A DNA stretch of 64,000 nt, from contig CACJUX010000002.1 of assembly GCA_902596655.1 (NCBI GenBank), positions 1 to 64,000 of the forward strand. The letters run 5' to 3'. Position 1 is the first letter of the stretch; each line of letters opens with the position of its first letter. The DNA is from an uncultured SAR116 cluster alpha proteobacterium (lineage in GTDB: Bacteria > Pseudomonadota > Alphaproteobacteria > Puniceispirillales > Puniceispirillaceae). Below the pieces are notes generated by a model, which saw only the letters and a program-made list of their open reading frames with translations, did not search any database and was not told the DNA's origin. The translations under genes and the position numbers were made by a program. This document shows, one piece after another, positions 1 to 8,974 of the stretch.

Positions 1-1
1 T

Positions 2-241
2 GCAACGGACACCGAAATTTCTGATGCGGCGGCGACAGTCAATCTCAAACTTGTAAATGGTGACACCCACAGTCAGTCATTCGATCTGACCGATCCAGTG
101 CCACTTGCGGTGCGGGAAGTTCGTGTCAGGGCGAAGGCGGCAAGTCTGATTGGTGCCGCCGAGGCGTCTTCACTCTGGCAGAAGGTCGGGTTGGGCGAGC
201 AGTTGCCATCACACTGGATCGCCGAACAGTCGTTTCGATAG
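2..241 (+). CDS. MmgE/PrpD family protein, C-terminal part only
   Basis: The open frame runs from the window edge to a TAG at 239-241 and gives the last 79 residues of a protein. The segment reading DPVPLAVREVRVRAKAASL, then a G and an LW pair, matches the C-terminal helical end of the MmgE/PrpD family (2-methylcitrate dehydratase-like and cis-aconitate decarboxylase-like enzymes). The substrate cannot be told from this piece. It lies upstream of a tartrate/D-malate dehydrogenase in the same direction, which fits dicarboxylate metabolism. A second, complete family member sits at 9354-10688 on the other strand. Confidence 0.6.
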   Translation, partial: ATDTEISDAAATVNLKLVNGDTHSQSFDLTDPVPLAVREVRVRAKAASLIGAAEASSLWQKVGLGEQLPSHWIAEQSFR

Positions 242-720
242 CCAGCCATATACCGTTAGGACGCTGTTTGCCAAGTGGAATTATTGTGAGGGGTGACGTT
301 TTTGTCGTTCCATTGTGCTCAATTCCATCCATGAAATGGCGTCCTAAACTTTGGAACAAAGATAGCCAATTGCGACCACTCCTACTCTGTGGAGGATATC
401 AAGCCTGCTGTTCTTCTCATTGCATTGTGGCGATGTGTCTCATTTCTTGTCCTCCCGCCAGACGATCACTGATATTCTGGCTTGCCTTTCCGTCTCGCTC
501 GCTCTCTTGCAGAGGCCGTTGCCTAAGTTGCCGGTGTTGCAACGCTTGTGGGCCTCTATGCTGCCTTTATTATTGGTCTGATCATTGAAGTCTCCATGCC
601 AAAGGCATTATTGAGACATTTAATATGCGGATGCTGTGGTTAAAGCACAGAATATTGTTATGATCGACCGTGTGGCGGATTAAAGGCGCCGTTACTCATA
701 GTTCACCATGGGGTTCAAAA
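242..720. other. gene-poor spacer with a possible decayed membrane segment
   Basis: No intact gene is supported here. On the plus strand around 500-620, one frame reads ARSLAEAVA, then a stop (TAA), then about 25 strongly hydrophobic residues ending in EVSMPKA. This looks like a transmembrane helix of a broken transporter, but I cannot name the family. The short open frames in the other phases have no recognisable content. Confidence 0.25.
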
Positions 721-1797
721 ATGGCCAAAAACCGATTCAACATTGCGGTAATCGCTGGCGATGGCATCGGCACTGAAGTAATGCCTGAAGGGTTGCGCGC
801 TCTCTCTGCCGCTGCTACTAAGTTTGATATCAATTTACATTTTGATCACTTTAATTTCGCCAGCTATAACTACTACGCCAGTCATGGTGACATGCTGCCC
901 AAAGACTGGCAGGCACAGATTGGTGATCATGATGCGATCTTCTTTGGTGCGGTGGGCCTGCCAGACAAGATACCTGACCACATTTCCCTATGGGGGTCAT
1001 TGCTGAAATTCCGCCGAGAATTTGATCAATATATCAATCTTAGACCGGTCCGTCTGCTTCCCGGTGTGCCGTCTCCTCTTGCCAACCGTCAGGCTGGCGA
1101 TATTGATTTCATGATTGTCAGGGAAAATACCGAGGGTGAATATTCGTCCATTGGCGGAAAAATGTTTGCCGATACCGAGCGTGAGATTGTGGTGCAGCAA
1201 ACGGTGATGAGCCGTATTGGTGTTGACCGTGTACTGCGGTTTGCCTTCGAGTTGGCGCAAAGCCGGCCAAAGAGACATCTAACATCCGCAACGAAGTCGA
1301 ACGGTATTTCGATTACCATGCCCTATTGGGATGAGCGTGTTGAGGAAATGGCGATGTCCTATCCTAATATCGCATGGGACAAATTCCACATTGATATTCT
1401 AACTGCACATTTTGTCCAGCATCCCGACTGGTTTGATGTGGTTGTTGCCTCAAACCTGTTCGGCGACATCCTTTCAGACCTCGGGCCTGCCTGCACCGGT
1501 ACAATTGGCGTTGCACCATCTGGCAACATTAACCCCGAAGGAGTCTTTCCCTCTTTGTTTGAGCCGGTTCACGGGTCAGCGCCTGATATAGCTGGCAAGG
1601 GAATCGCCAATCCTGTGGGTCAAATCTGGGCTGGTGCAATGATGCTGGAACATCTTGGCTGTGCCGAGGCTGCAAAGTGCATCACCGATGCCATCGATAC
1701 CGCCCTTGGTGAGCAGGGACTGCGAACACCTGATCTGGGTGGTGCAGCTAGCACGGTGACATGCGGCAGCGCTATTGCCGAGATAATTGCTAGTTGA
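721..1797 (+). CDS. tartrate dehydrogenase / D-malate dehydrogenase (decarboxylating)
   Basis: This is a 358-residue member of the isocitrate/isopropylmalate dehydrogenase family. It has the N-terminal GDGIG motif (about residues 13-17), the substrate-loop segment RENTEGEYSS (about 133-141), a GDILSD metal-binding stretch near residue 248, and EPVHGSAPDIAGKGIANP towards the end. The NTEGEYSS wording is typical of TtuC/DmlA enzymes, which oxidise and decarboxylate D-malate or tartrate with NAD+ and Mn2+ or Mg2+ in the cytoplasm. I chose the ATG at 721 because the family begins at MAKNRFNIAVIAGDGIG; the upstream in-frame extension from 670 has no family match. It ends 2 bp before the convergent iron-binding protein gene. 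Tartrate and D-malate activity cannot be separated by eye. Confidence 0.85.
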   Translation: MAKNRFNIAVIAGDGIGTEVMPEGLRALSAAATKFDINLHFDHFNFASYNYYASHGDMLPKDWQAQIGDHDAIFFGAVGLPDKIPDHISLWGSLLKFRREFDQYINLRPVRLLPGVPSPLANRQAGDIDFMIVRENTEGEYSSIGGKMFADTEREIVVQQTVMSRIGVDRVLRFAFELAQSRPKRHLTSATKSNGISITMPYWDERVEEMAMSYPNIAWDKFHIDILTAHFVQHPDWFDVVVASNLFGDILSDLGPACTGTIGVAPSGNINPEGVFPSLFEPVHGSAPDIAGKGIANPVGQIWAGAMMLEHLGCAEAAKCITDAIDTALGEQGLRTPDLGGAASTVTCGSAIAEIIAS

Positions 1798-1799
1798 GA

Positions 1800-2837
1800 C
1801 TACCAGCCAACTCGATCAATAATCATTTGAGCCTTTGGTGCAAGTTCAGCCAGTCTGCTGATGGGCAAGCTGTCTTTTTTGAAATCACCCCATATTTTAA
1901 GTTCGGGCGCGATGGGAGTGGCCGGGTTGACTGGGTATTCATAATTAATTTTGCCATAAAGATTCTGTGCTTCATCCGACACCAAAAATTCTAGGAGTTT
2001 AATGGCATTTGATTTGTTTTTTGAATACAGTGTCACCCCGCCACCGCTAATATTTACATGGGCGCCGCGGTCATCTGCACCCTGATTGCCAAAGACAATG
2101 CTGATGGCATTCGCCCAGTCACGCTGAGCCATTTTGTCTGATTTCAGCATTTTTCCGTAGTAATAATGATTCATAATGGCAACATCACACTCACCCTGAA
2201 AAATGGCTTTTGCCTGCGCCCGATCATTTCCTTGCGGACGACGCGCGAAATTTGCCACAACACCGCGGGCCCAAGCTTCGGCTTTTGCCTCACCATGCGT
2301 TGCGATAAGTGATGCTACAAGCGCGCGATTGTAAACGTGGGATCCTGGTCTAGAGCAGACACGCCCTTTCCATTTTGGATCAGCCAGATCCTCATATTTG
2401 TTAATCTCACCTTTTTGAACGCGCTCTTTTGAAACGGCGATTACGCGACTTCGCAATGACAACCCATACCAAAAGCCTTCCTTGTCTCGCAAATGCTCTG
2501 GGATTGTGTCGTTCAAGATTTGTGACTCAACTTTGGCAAAAAGGCCCTTATCTGCATAAACGCTTAGGCGAGCAATATCGACTGTCAAAACAACATCGGC
2601 AGGGCTATTGGCACCTTCTTGCTGCAGGCGTTGGGCAAGACCCTTTGAGGCAAAAACTACATTTGTTTTGATCCCTGTTTTGGCAGTAAAGGCCTCAAGA
2701 AATGGATTTATTAGAAAGGCTTGCCTATGAGAGTAAATATTTACTTCTGCACCGAGAGCAAAAGAAGAATTAAAAATCACCAGCGTTAAGAGCGCATATT
2801 TGATTGTGAGGACGTATTGTTCAATTTTGAAATTCAT
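1800..2837 (-). CDS. iron(III) ABC transporter substrate-binding protein (FbpA/FutA type)
   Basis: The 345-residue protein starts with a hydrophobic signal segment ending near FALGAEVNIYSHR. The mature start NIYSHRQ is characteristic of FutA/FbpA ferric-ion-binding proteins. Later landmarks are the ADVVLTVDIARL segment, a YGLSLRSRVIAVSKERV stretch at the hinge, and MNHYYYGKM, which supplies the paired tyrosines that ligate Fe3+ in this family. It would bind ferric iron in the periplasm for an FbpBC-type importer. The permease and ATPase genes are not adjacent, so they must be elsewhere or absent. A palindrome resembling an iron-responsive box lies 60-74 bp upstream of the start. Confidence 0.88.
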   Translation of the reverse strand: MNFKIEQYVLTIKYALLTLVIFNSSFALGAEVNIYSHRQAFLINPFLEAFTAKTGIKTNVVFASKGLAQRLQQEGANSPADVVLTVDIARLSVYADKGLFAKVESQILNDTIPEHLRDKEGFWYGLSLRSRVIAVSKERVQKGEINKYEDLADPKWKGRVCSRPGSHVYNRALVASLIATHGEAKAEAWARGVVANFARRPQGNDRAQAKAIFQGECDVAIMNHYYYGKMLKSDKMAQRDWANAISIVFGNQGADDRGAHVNISGGGVTLYSKNKSNAIKLLEFLVSDEAQNLYGKINYEYPVNPATPIAPELKIWGDFKKDSLPISRLAELAPKAQMIIDRVGW

Positions 2838-2896
2838 TTTCGATCAAACCTTATAAACATTTTCCAATGTAAAAATGTAACACGAAATTTTGCGAA

Positions 2897-2911
2897 TGAG
2901 AACAATTCTCA
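2897..2911 (-). promoter_or_regulatory. iron-box-like palindrome upstream of the ferric-binding protein
   Basis: The sequence TGAGAACAATTCTCA is a 7-1-7 inverted repeat with one mismatch. It also fits the TGA-N9-TCA pattern of the RirA iron-responsive operator known from alphaproteobacteria, and it is compatible with a Fur-like 7-1-7 site. Its place just upstream of an iron-uptake gene supports iron-dependent repression. Whether RirA, Fur or Irr acts here is not visible. Confidence 0.6.
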
Positions 2912-2936
2912 ATAAGAAAAGAGCTTAGCGATAGAT

Positions 2937-3791
2937 TTAGCTGGGTACATCGCCTTTAATGGTGACTCTTCGACCCTTTCTCTCGGCGGGCCAATAATCC
3001 CATATCGCCCTGTGCATGCAGCAGCGGTTGTCCCAGAAAGCCATGTCGTAGACAGACCAGCGAAATCTGATTTGGTATTTAATGCTCTCTACGTGTTCCC
3101 ATAAGAAGCTCAAAAGGTATTCACTCTCACTTTCTGATAGCTCATTGATTTTTCTCGTAAACGTCCGATTAATAAATAATGCCTTCCTACCAGTTTGGGG
3201 ATGTGTACGAACCACAGGATGATTTGCTTGTGGATAGGTTTTATTTGTATCGTCTACTCCCCTCTCTGCGTAACGTCCTCTATAAAAGTGTTCAGACTCA
3301 TGTTTTGCGGTTAGCCCATCCAAAAATCTTTTGAAATCGGGTGAAAGGTCTTCATACGCGTCATACATATTACTAAACATTGTATCGCCGCCGCATTCTG
3401 GTAAAATATGTATTTGTAACATTGTCCCCAGAGGTGGTTCGTCGTCGCATGAAACATCTGAATGCCAGTGCTCTCCATTTGCTATTTTGGAGTTTTTGTT
3501 GGCATGGATTTCGAAGATTTCTGGGTGGCCGTCCATTGTTGGCGCGGCAGGATGAGAATGCAAGCGCCCAAATTTTTTGCCAAAAGCCACATGCTTTGAT
3601 GGAGAAATCTCTGTTTGTTCCTTAAAAAATAGAACTTGGTGTTTTAGGAATGCTCGATTTATTTCATCTAACTCAGCATCTGAGACACCTCTAGAAATAT
3701 CTACGCCTCGAATTTCAGCACCAAGGTTTGGGGCAAATGCATTTACCCGAATATGTTGATAACCAGTTGAAGCGTCGTCCATTTTGCCCAC
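2937..3791 (-). CDS. TauD/TfdA family 2-oxoglutarate-dependent dioxygenase
   Basis: At 284 residues this has the usual TauD length. The Fe(II) facial triad is visible as H110-x-D112 (in EHWHSDVSC) and H260 (in CMHRAIWDYW). The following RKGRR holds the arginine that binds 2-oxoglutarate. Family members hydroxylate taurine, alkyl sulfates, 2,4-D or other small acids so that they fall apart; the substrate here is unknown. It is the second gene of a minus-strand pair: the SAF-domain oxidoreductase stop lies 3 bp upstream of its start, so the two are almost certainly co-transcribed. The pair is divergent from an HpaB-type monooxygenase, which suggests oxidative breakdown of a small organic compound. 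Confidence 0.85.
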   Translation of the reverse strand: MGKMDDASTGYQHIRVNAFAPNLGAEIRGVDISRGVSDAELDEINRAFLKHQVLFFKEQTEISPSKHVAFGKKFGRLHSHPAAPTMDGHPEIFEIHANKNSKIANGEHWHSDVSCDDEPPLGTMLQIHILPECGGDTMFSNMYDAYEDLSPDFKRFLDGLTAKHESEHFYRGRYAERGVDDTNKTYPQANHPVVRTHPQTGRKALFINRTFTRKINELSESESEYLLSFLWEHVESIKYQIRFRWSVYDMAFWDNRCCMHRAIWDYWPAERKGRRVTIKGDVPS

Positions 3792-3794
3792 CCC

Positions 3795-5105
3795 TTAATA
3801 AAGAGACTCAGTCATTATTTGTCTCAGCCTAAAAGCTTTACACATTTCATCTAAGTCAACATCGCTTAATTTTACCATTCCGTTTTCGGGTATGTCTTTT
3901 ATCAACCGCACACCCTGAGCAAGTCCAACTGGTAAAGCATTCATGTCAACTGAGTGTTTTGCAGAGCATAATTTACCCCAAACTGTGTATCCACCCTCAC
4001 CATCGAGAATTTCACCAGCCTTAAGTGGGCGTTTGGCTGTTGCCACAACATCGCCATTGAAGGCTTTATTGCTACCTGTAGCTTTGCCGAGAAGCGCGGC
4101 TGACAAGATGGAGATATTTAGTTCAAGGCCAATGAGATGAAAAGGTTTATACATCGCAGAGTAACGTCCAGTCTCGTCAGTGTTCATCCCATATTGCCGA
4201 AAACAAGCGGCAGTATAGTCGGTTGGCGCTTCAAGGACCACATAGACACCCCAGCGCAAATCTTTAAAAACAGGTCTTCCATCACGCTCAAGCGATGATA
4301 CGACCTCCACCATACCGCTGGCTTTTAGCCGTCCCCCAATTGCGCGCGGCCGCAACACTTGTGCCAGATCATCCATTCCTGCCGGGGGAAACAGCAATCC
4401 ATCATCAGGTGCAACAAGGCCGGTTGCATTGGCAACTGCGGCCATCTCCAGTGCCGACTTTGTGCCGTCAAGAAAGGAGTTAAACATTTGACTGTTCATC
4501 CCGGCTTTAGTGGCCTGTTCAGCTGTTATCCCGTAATGATCCCAGACCGTATCTGGGGTGGAGGCATGATATGAGGGCAGAAACTTGGTGCCCTTACCCG
4601 CTGCTACTACGTTGAAGCCATTGCTTCGCGCCCATTCAACTAATTCACAAGTCAGCGCTGGCTGATCACCATATGCCAGAGAGTAAACGACGCCCGCCGC
4701 TGCGGCTTCTTGCGCGAGCTGAGCCCCAGCCAAAACGTCAGCCTCAACATTGACCATAACGATATGAATGCCATTTTGTATGGCGGCTTGTGCGTGAACG
4801 ACACCAACTTTAGGGTCTCCTGTGGCTTCGACCAAAACATCAACCTTGCCCGACGTCATGATAGTCATTGCATCTTCAACGAACTCTGTTTTGGTTATCA
4901 ACTCGTCAGACCAGCCAACATTAGCACAGCTCCTTTTAGCCCTAACCGGGTCGAGATCGGCAATAATGCTGACTTCAAGTCCAGCTGTTGTCGGTATCTG
5001 GGCTAGAAACATTGATCCGAATTTGCCAGCTCCAATCAGACCAACCCGGACCGGATTTTTGTTGTCAAAGCGAGAACATAATTCATCAAATAAAAACATG
5101 GGCAA
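3795..5105 (-). CDS. NAD(P)-binding oxidoreductase with SAF domain (homoserine-dehydrogenase-like)
   Basis: The 436-residue protein has an N-terminal Rossmann fold (VRVGLIGAGKFGSMF, about residues 18-32) with EATGDPKVGV further on. The middle is homoserine-dehydrogenase-like. The C-terminal SAF-type segment includes ATAKRPLKAGEILDGEGGY and VWGKL. Proteins of this architecture are often labelled 'FlgA-like' or 'SAF domain protein' because of the C-terminal domain; there is no flagellar context here. They are presumed NAD(P)-dependent dehydrogenases, substrate unknown. It is the first gene of the minus-strand pair with the TauD-type dioxygenase. Confidence 0.75.
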   Translation of the reverse strand: MPMFLFDELCSRFDNKNPVRVGLIGAGKFGSMFLAQIPTTAGLEVSIIADLDPVRAKRSCANVGWSDELITKTEFVEDAMTIMTSGKVDVLVEATGDPKVGVVHAQAAIQNGIHIVMVNVEADVLAGAQLAQEAAAAGVVYSLAYGDQPALTCELVEWARSNGFNVVAAGKGTKFLPSYHASTPDTVWDHYGITAEQATKAGMNSQMFNSFLDGTKSALEMAAVANATGLVAPDDGLLFPPAGMDDLAQVLRPRAIGGRLKASGMVEVVSSLERDGRPVFKDLRWGVYVVLEAPTDYTAACFRQYGMNTDETGRYSAMYKPFHLIGLELNISILSAALLGKATGSNKAFNGDVVATAKRPLKAGEILDGEGGYTVWGKLCSAKHSVDMNALPVGLAQGVRLIKDIPENGMVKLSDVDLDEMCKAFRLRQIMTESLY

Positions 5106-5305
5106 ATACTCGCAGTTTTAAATGCAGCTTTCTTTGGACAGTGATTTCCTTGAGTTTGAAAACTTAGGGCTATGGCTTAACTGCGTGGAATTGATTGAAC
5201 ACAAGGTAATGTATTCCTTCTTAACTGCTAATTAGAATAAACCGTACCAATGCTATATAAAAAACTACTTACCAATGATCGTTGGTGTGGTGCAACATTC
5301 AATAT

Positions 5306-5321
5306 TAGCAATGTTTTGCTA
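5306..5321. promoter_or_regulatory. inverted repeat in the divergent promoter region (operator candidate)
   Basis: TAGCAA-TGTT-TTGCTA is a perfect 6-bp inverted repeat 54-69 bp upstream of the hpaB-like start, inside the 269-bp AT-rich region (5106-5374) between two divergent transcription units. It is followed by a short T run, but no gene is transcribed into it from the left, so an operator is more likely than a terminator. No regulator gene is adjacent. Confidence 0.35.
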
Positions 5322-5374
5322 TTTTTTGCTGTGTCACGAATGTCAATACGCCCCAGATTTAGGGAGACAAAAAA

Positions 5375-6913
5375 ATGATCCGCACAGGTGAGCAATACAA
5401 GGATAGTATCCGAGATAGCCGTGAAATTTATATGAACGGAGAACGGGTCAAGGATGTTACAACACATCCGATGTTTAAACCGATTGTTGACGTGCGAGCC
5501 CGTGTATTTGACATGCAGCATGAGGCTGAGACAGCACATGTGATGACCGTGGAGCAAAATGGTGAAATAAATGCTGTTGGAAACGCTCTGCCATACACCG
5601 AGCAGGATTGGTGGGGTAAACGCCGTGCCACAGATACCGTCATGGAGGATGTCGGTGGAGTGGTAACGCGTGTCGGTGATGAGACTGTTGGTGAAATGTG
5701 GTCCCTGTTTGATGGGCAGGATGTTTTGAATGAGGTAGATCCTCAGTTTTCGAAAAACATCGAGACTCACATTAACCGTGTTCTAAATGAGGACCCGTTT
5801 CATGTTTCTGCAAATACTGATCCAAAGGGTGATCGCTCTAAGGCACCACAGGATCAGGATCCTGATATGCTTTTGCATGTGGTCAAGGAAACTGATGAGG
5901 GCATAGTCGTGCGTGGCGCTAAATTTGAAACCGCGGCCGCTTACGCTAATCAAGCCTTTACAAAACCCACAATTGCCAATTGGGGTAATGCTGCATTGTC
6001 AGATTATGCGGTCGGATTTATCTGCGATCTAAATTCGCCAAATCTTAAATTCATTTGTCGTGGAGGTTTTGCAGGAGCTGGTGGTGGCTGTCCGCGTGCC
6101 AATCAACAGGATTATCCGCTAGCCAATAAATTTGATGAAGTCGACACTATGGTCATTTTTGACAACGTTTTGGTGCCATGGGACAATGTATTGTTTTACA
6201 GACATACAAAGGCGGCGGCTTTCATCCGGTCCACTCTGCATCGCTATTCTGCTTTTGCCTATGTGCAGCGCACTTTGAAGATGGCTGATATGATGATTGG
6301 CGCGGCCTTGTTTAATGTGCGTCAGACAGGTCTGGAAAAGCAATCAGCTGTTCAGGAAAAACTATCGACACTTGCGGTATGGCGTGAGGGTATTAATGCG
6401 CATCTCACGGCTGCCATCACTTTGGGTGAAACGTCGCCTGCCGGTTTGATGATGCCTAACCAGTCATTGCTTTACACTGGCCGGTGTGCCGCACTAAACC
6501 AATTAAATGACATGATGCACATCACGCGCGAACTTTGTGGTGGACAGATTTGTGTAACACCAAATTTGGCGACTTTTACCGCGCCAGAGACAAAGCCTTG
6601 GATGGACAAATATTACACTATTAATGATGAATGGGGTGCGGACGATCGACGCAAATTATTAGCCTATGCGCGTGACTTACTTAATTCTGACTACGCTGGT
6701 CATCGCCTGACATTTCAACTGTTTGCCCAGAGCGCACCCTTTGCCCAAATGGGTGCTGTTTATCGCAATTTTGACTGGGAAGCGACTTTGGACTTTGTTC
6801 AAAAATCTGCCGACCTTTCAAACAATGTGAGAGAAAGTAGCAGATGTGAAGTGGGCGATCCTGCAATCCAGAAATGGTTCGCTAAAGCCGAACAACTCAA
6901 GGCGGCAGAATAG
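5375..6913 (+). CDS. 4-hydroxyphenylacetate 3-hydroxylase family FADH2-dependent monooxygenase (HpaB type)
   Basis: The 512-residue protein has the length and domain order of the HpaB large component: N-terminal helical part starting MIRTGEQYKDSIRDSREIY, a central beta domain, and a C-terminal acyl-CoA-dehydrogenase-like helical domain. Segments such as DVLVPWDNVLFYR (here NVLVPWDNVLFYR), the QNQ-like QPDQDPD loop region and the C-terminal LCGGQICVTPN support it. Such enzymes use FADH2 from a separate reductase to hydroxylate phenols. No HpaC-type flavin reductase is next to it. The start has a clear GGGAGAC ribosome site. HpaB relatives also act on non-aromatic substrates, so the substrate stays open. 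Confidence 0.85.
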   Translation: MIRTGEQYKDSIRDSREIYMNGERVKDVTTHPMFKPIVDVRARVFDMQHEAETAHVMTVEQNGEINAVGNALPYTEQDWWGKRRATDTVMEDVGGVVTRVGDETVGEMWSLFDGQDVLNEVDPQFSKNIETHINRVLNEDPFHVSANTDPKGDRSKAPQDQDPDMLLHVVKETDEGIVVRGAKFETAAAYANQAFTKPTIANWGNAALSDYAVGFICDLNSPNLKFICRGGFAGAGGGCPRANQQDYPLANKFDEVDTMVIFDNVLVPWDNVLFYRHTKAAAFIRSTLHRYSAFAYVQRTLKMADMMIGAALFNVRQTGLEKQSAVQEKLSTLAVWREGINAHLTAAITLGETSPAGLMMPNQSLLYTGRCAALNQLNDMMHITRELCGGQICVTPNLATFTAPETKPWMDKYYTINDEWGADDRRKLLAYARDLLNSDYAGHRLTFQLFAQSAPFAQMGAVYRNFDWEATLDFVQKSADLSNNVRESSRCEVGDPAIQKWFAKAEQLKAAE

Positions 6914-6946
6914 ACTATAGTGAACCAGAATGCGAGGCCCCCCCTT

Positions 6947-6970
6947 ACCTCAAGTGGGGATCACTTAGGT
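6947..6970 (+). terminator. possible hairpin downstream of the HpaB-type gene
   Basis: ACCT(C)AAGTG pairs with CACTTAGGT around a GGGAT loop, a 9-bp stem with one bulged base, 34 bp after the stop codon. No T run follows, so it is a weak or factor-assisted terminator at best. Confidence 0.3.
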
Positions 6971-7006
6971 GATGAAAAGCAATAGTAAAACCAATTAATT
7001 GAGGAA

Positions 7007-7138
7007 ATGAGCAAGGAGGTACCATCGGTTATTAAAACAATAACAGATGAAACAGCTAGAAGAGTGAGGTTGGCTTTTTCATTTATTCCATTGGTTTTTG
7101 CAGCCGGACTTCACTTAACGTTGCTGGTTTGTGTATAA
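7007..7138 (+). CDS. small hydrophobic-tailed ORF, uncertain
   Basis: An ATG preceded by GAGG opens a 43-codon frame starting MSKEVPSVIKTITDETARR and ending in a hydrophobic stretch with LVFAAGLHLTLLVCV. It could be the N-terminal stub of a lost membrane protein or a small protein. There is no recognisable family and the spacing to the ribosome site is short. Confidence 0.25.
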   Translation: MSKEVPSVIKTITDETARRVRLAFSFIPLVFAAGLHLTLLVCV

Positions 7139-8031
7139 AATCTAATCCATGGCAACCAACTGCTTGCAAACGCTCTTTGTATAACGCTTTATTCAGGCGA
7201 GACGATAATTACCGTTTACTTGGGTAGGTCCCACGAGAGGTCAAATAAACCATTACTTGCCTCGAAAGTCTGGTGTCTATTATGTCTATGGGCGTTTGCC
7301 AAAACTAATACTCGAGTATTATTCACTCCCCGTATTGTGCGCGCACGTTACAACAATGACGGATGCGTTGTGTATTTCCCAAACTCGCAACAGAATGGTT
7401 TGCATAACCACAGGGGTTTGTGCGTCTGATAGGCTGACGGATTTCCTCATTTACAAAACCTTTGACTAAGCAACGAACGTTTGAGCCCGCGCGACACGCT
7501 GCGGCATGTCGACGGAGAGTCGACTTGGACGCGTAATTTTATCTCCGTCCAGGCCGACTTTTTTCAAGGCCATTTTCACGAATTGAAGAAATAGTTTCCG
7601 ACTAAGCTAGAAATCCTGGTCAAATAAATTTACCTTGAAATACGATCTTAGCGATTGGATTTTTTGCAGGATTTGAACCCGCGATCCTCAATTTGTTGGC
7701 CTGCCATTTTTGTTTGTATGTCAGACACAAAGAGAAATGTGTCGTCAGGAAACAACTAAAAAACCGAAAAACTAATTTGCATTGCAATAGGCCGTACATG
7801 GGTCGGATCTTTTTGCAAAATTGCGATGGCATTGTAAAATCGTTTATTTGCCTTTAAATTAAGATTTCGATAAACTTACTATTACTATGTAATATAGTAG
7901 TACTAAGAAATACCGATTTAAAGTGAAGAACTAGACCAAACATCAAATATTTAGAGATGATTAGCAGCATTTTAGCCTAACCCATCAAGAAAAAGATTTT
8001 GTTGCCTAGCTGTTAATCAGGAACATCACCA
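7139..8031. other. gene-free AT-rich accessory spacer
   Basis: I see no supported gene in this 0.9-kb stretch. Short open frames on both strands show no family signal. It contains the tRNA T-arm-like fragment reported separately, and leads into the orphan gene at 8032. The base composition is more AT-rich than in the flanking metabolic genes, especially at 7560-8030. Confidence 0.4.
7666..7682 (-). repeat. tRNA T-arm-like fragment, possible attachment-site remnant
   Basis: Read on the minus strand, GCGGG-TTCAAAT-CCTGC forms a 5-bp T-stem (one G-T pair) around a normal seven-base T-loop, and is followed by seven bases and CCA. The rest of a tRNA (D-arm and anticodon arm) cannot be folded from the bases before it. 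The 3' end of a tRNA is a common target for integrases, so this may be an old att site beside the accessory stretch. No integrase gene is visible. Confidence 0.3.
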
Positions 8032-8841
8032 ATGGAAAACCCAGAACCAAGATTTTTTGAACACACGAATAAGGTGTTGGCTCATTTGGAATGGGAGGCC
8101 ATAAGGTACATTTGTTTTGACGGTAGACATCTCGACATCAGGAATGCCTATCCAAAATATGAGAAGCGTCAGTCCTACTGGCTCGAGCCATTCAACAAAA
8201 AAGCAACAGAAAGCCAACGTCATATCCGTCAGCTAGTTATGCAGCGAGAGATTGAAACCTTGGGTGATTTTTATGCTCTCTTGCAACCATTTCTTAAGCC
8301 CCGAGCCAGGGGTAAAGCTCTTAAGGACAAGAAAAAAAGAACAGCGCAAGCCGCTTTTCAAAGAGCGATGCTAGCTGATGCTTTCGTCGAAAATAGACCT
8401 TTAATGATTGCGGCAAGAAAGATTGCAATCGAGTTTTCAGACGGCAAAGTGTCTGATGAACAGGTGATTAAACAAGTAGACAAAATAATCGTAGAACATA
8501 GTGAGTATAAGCCGCTTAGTACAGCGCAGAAACAGACGGTAATCCACTTCGTCAAACGGCAGATTCAAAAGCGCTTAAATTCGGATAAGGTCGAAAGACT
8601 AATTATCGATGCTGATGATAAGAATCTTTATTTCATGTGGGGTAAAATTAAACGGTATTGTGCTGTAGGTGATACAATAGCTTGGCCTACATCTCGAGCA
8701 GCAAGGGAAGCTCATTGTTCGAAGACTCTCATCGCTGCAATTATGAAAAAGCTGGTATCACTTGGTGCCGTAACTCTTATTCAAGCTGGCAAGGCTGGCC
8801 GCAATTCTGGAAGAGCGGCGATTTATCGTCGAGAGTTATAA
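8032..8841 (+). CDS. hypothetical protein with C-terminal winged-helix-like segment
   Basis: The 269-residue soluble protein matches no family I can name. It is basic in the middle (KPRARGKALKDKKKRT, about residues 90-107). Near the end it has TSRAAREAHCSKTLIAAIMKKLV and then LGAVTLIQAGKAGRNSG, the layout of a helix-turn-helix followed by a beta wing, so DNA binding is plausible. The final region resembles the replication-initiator or plasmid/phage regulator style of winged helix, but only loosely. It is alone in a gene-poor AT-richer stretch and probably arrived by transfer. The ATG at 8032 has only a weak ribosome site (CAGGAACATCACC upstream). Confidence 0.55.
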   Translation: MENPEPRFFEHTNKVLAHLEWEAIRYICFDGRHLDIRNAYPKYEKRQSYWLEPFNKKATESQRHIRQLVMQREIETLGDFYALLQPFLKPRARGKALKDKKKRTAQAAFQRAMLADAFVENRPLMIAARKIAIEFSDGKVSDEQVIKQVDKIIVEHSEYKPLSTAQKQTVIHFVKRQIQKRLNSDKVERLIIDADDKNLYFMWGKIKRYCAVGDTIAWPTSRAAREAHCSKTLIAAIMKKLVSLGAVTLIQAGKAGRNSGRAAIYRREL

Positions 8842-8974
8842 TAATCAAGGCCAATGTCCGTTCTTCAATTTGACAGGTTTTCGATACCTAAAATATTCAG
8901 TGTTATAACTTCTAAAGTTTTTATTAAAATCCAAATATTTGGGCTGGGGAGTTTAGCGCTACATTTTTTGGCCA

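Noticed and set aside
5306..5327. An intrinsic terminator (hairpin followed by T run) upstream of the HpaB-type gene
   Set aside because: Short 6-bp AT-rich stem, and no transcript runs into it from the left; an operator fits better.
5228..5770. A 180-codon minus-strand frame across the HpaB-type start
   Set aside because: It overlaps the conserved start of the HpaB-like gene and shows no family signal; antisense shadow.
7666..7682. A complete tRNA gene at the T-arm-like fragment
   Set aside because: No D-arm, anticodon arm or matching 5' acceptor strand can be folded; only the T-arm part is present, so it is reported as a fragment.
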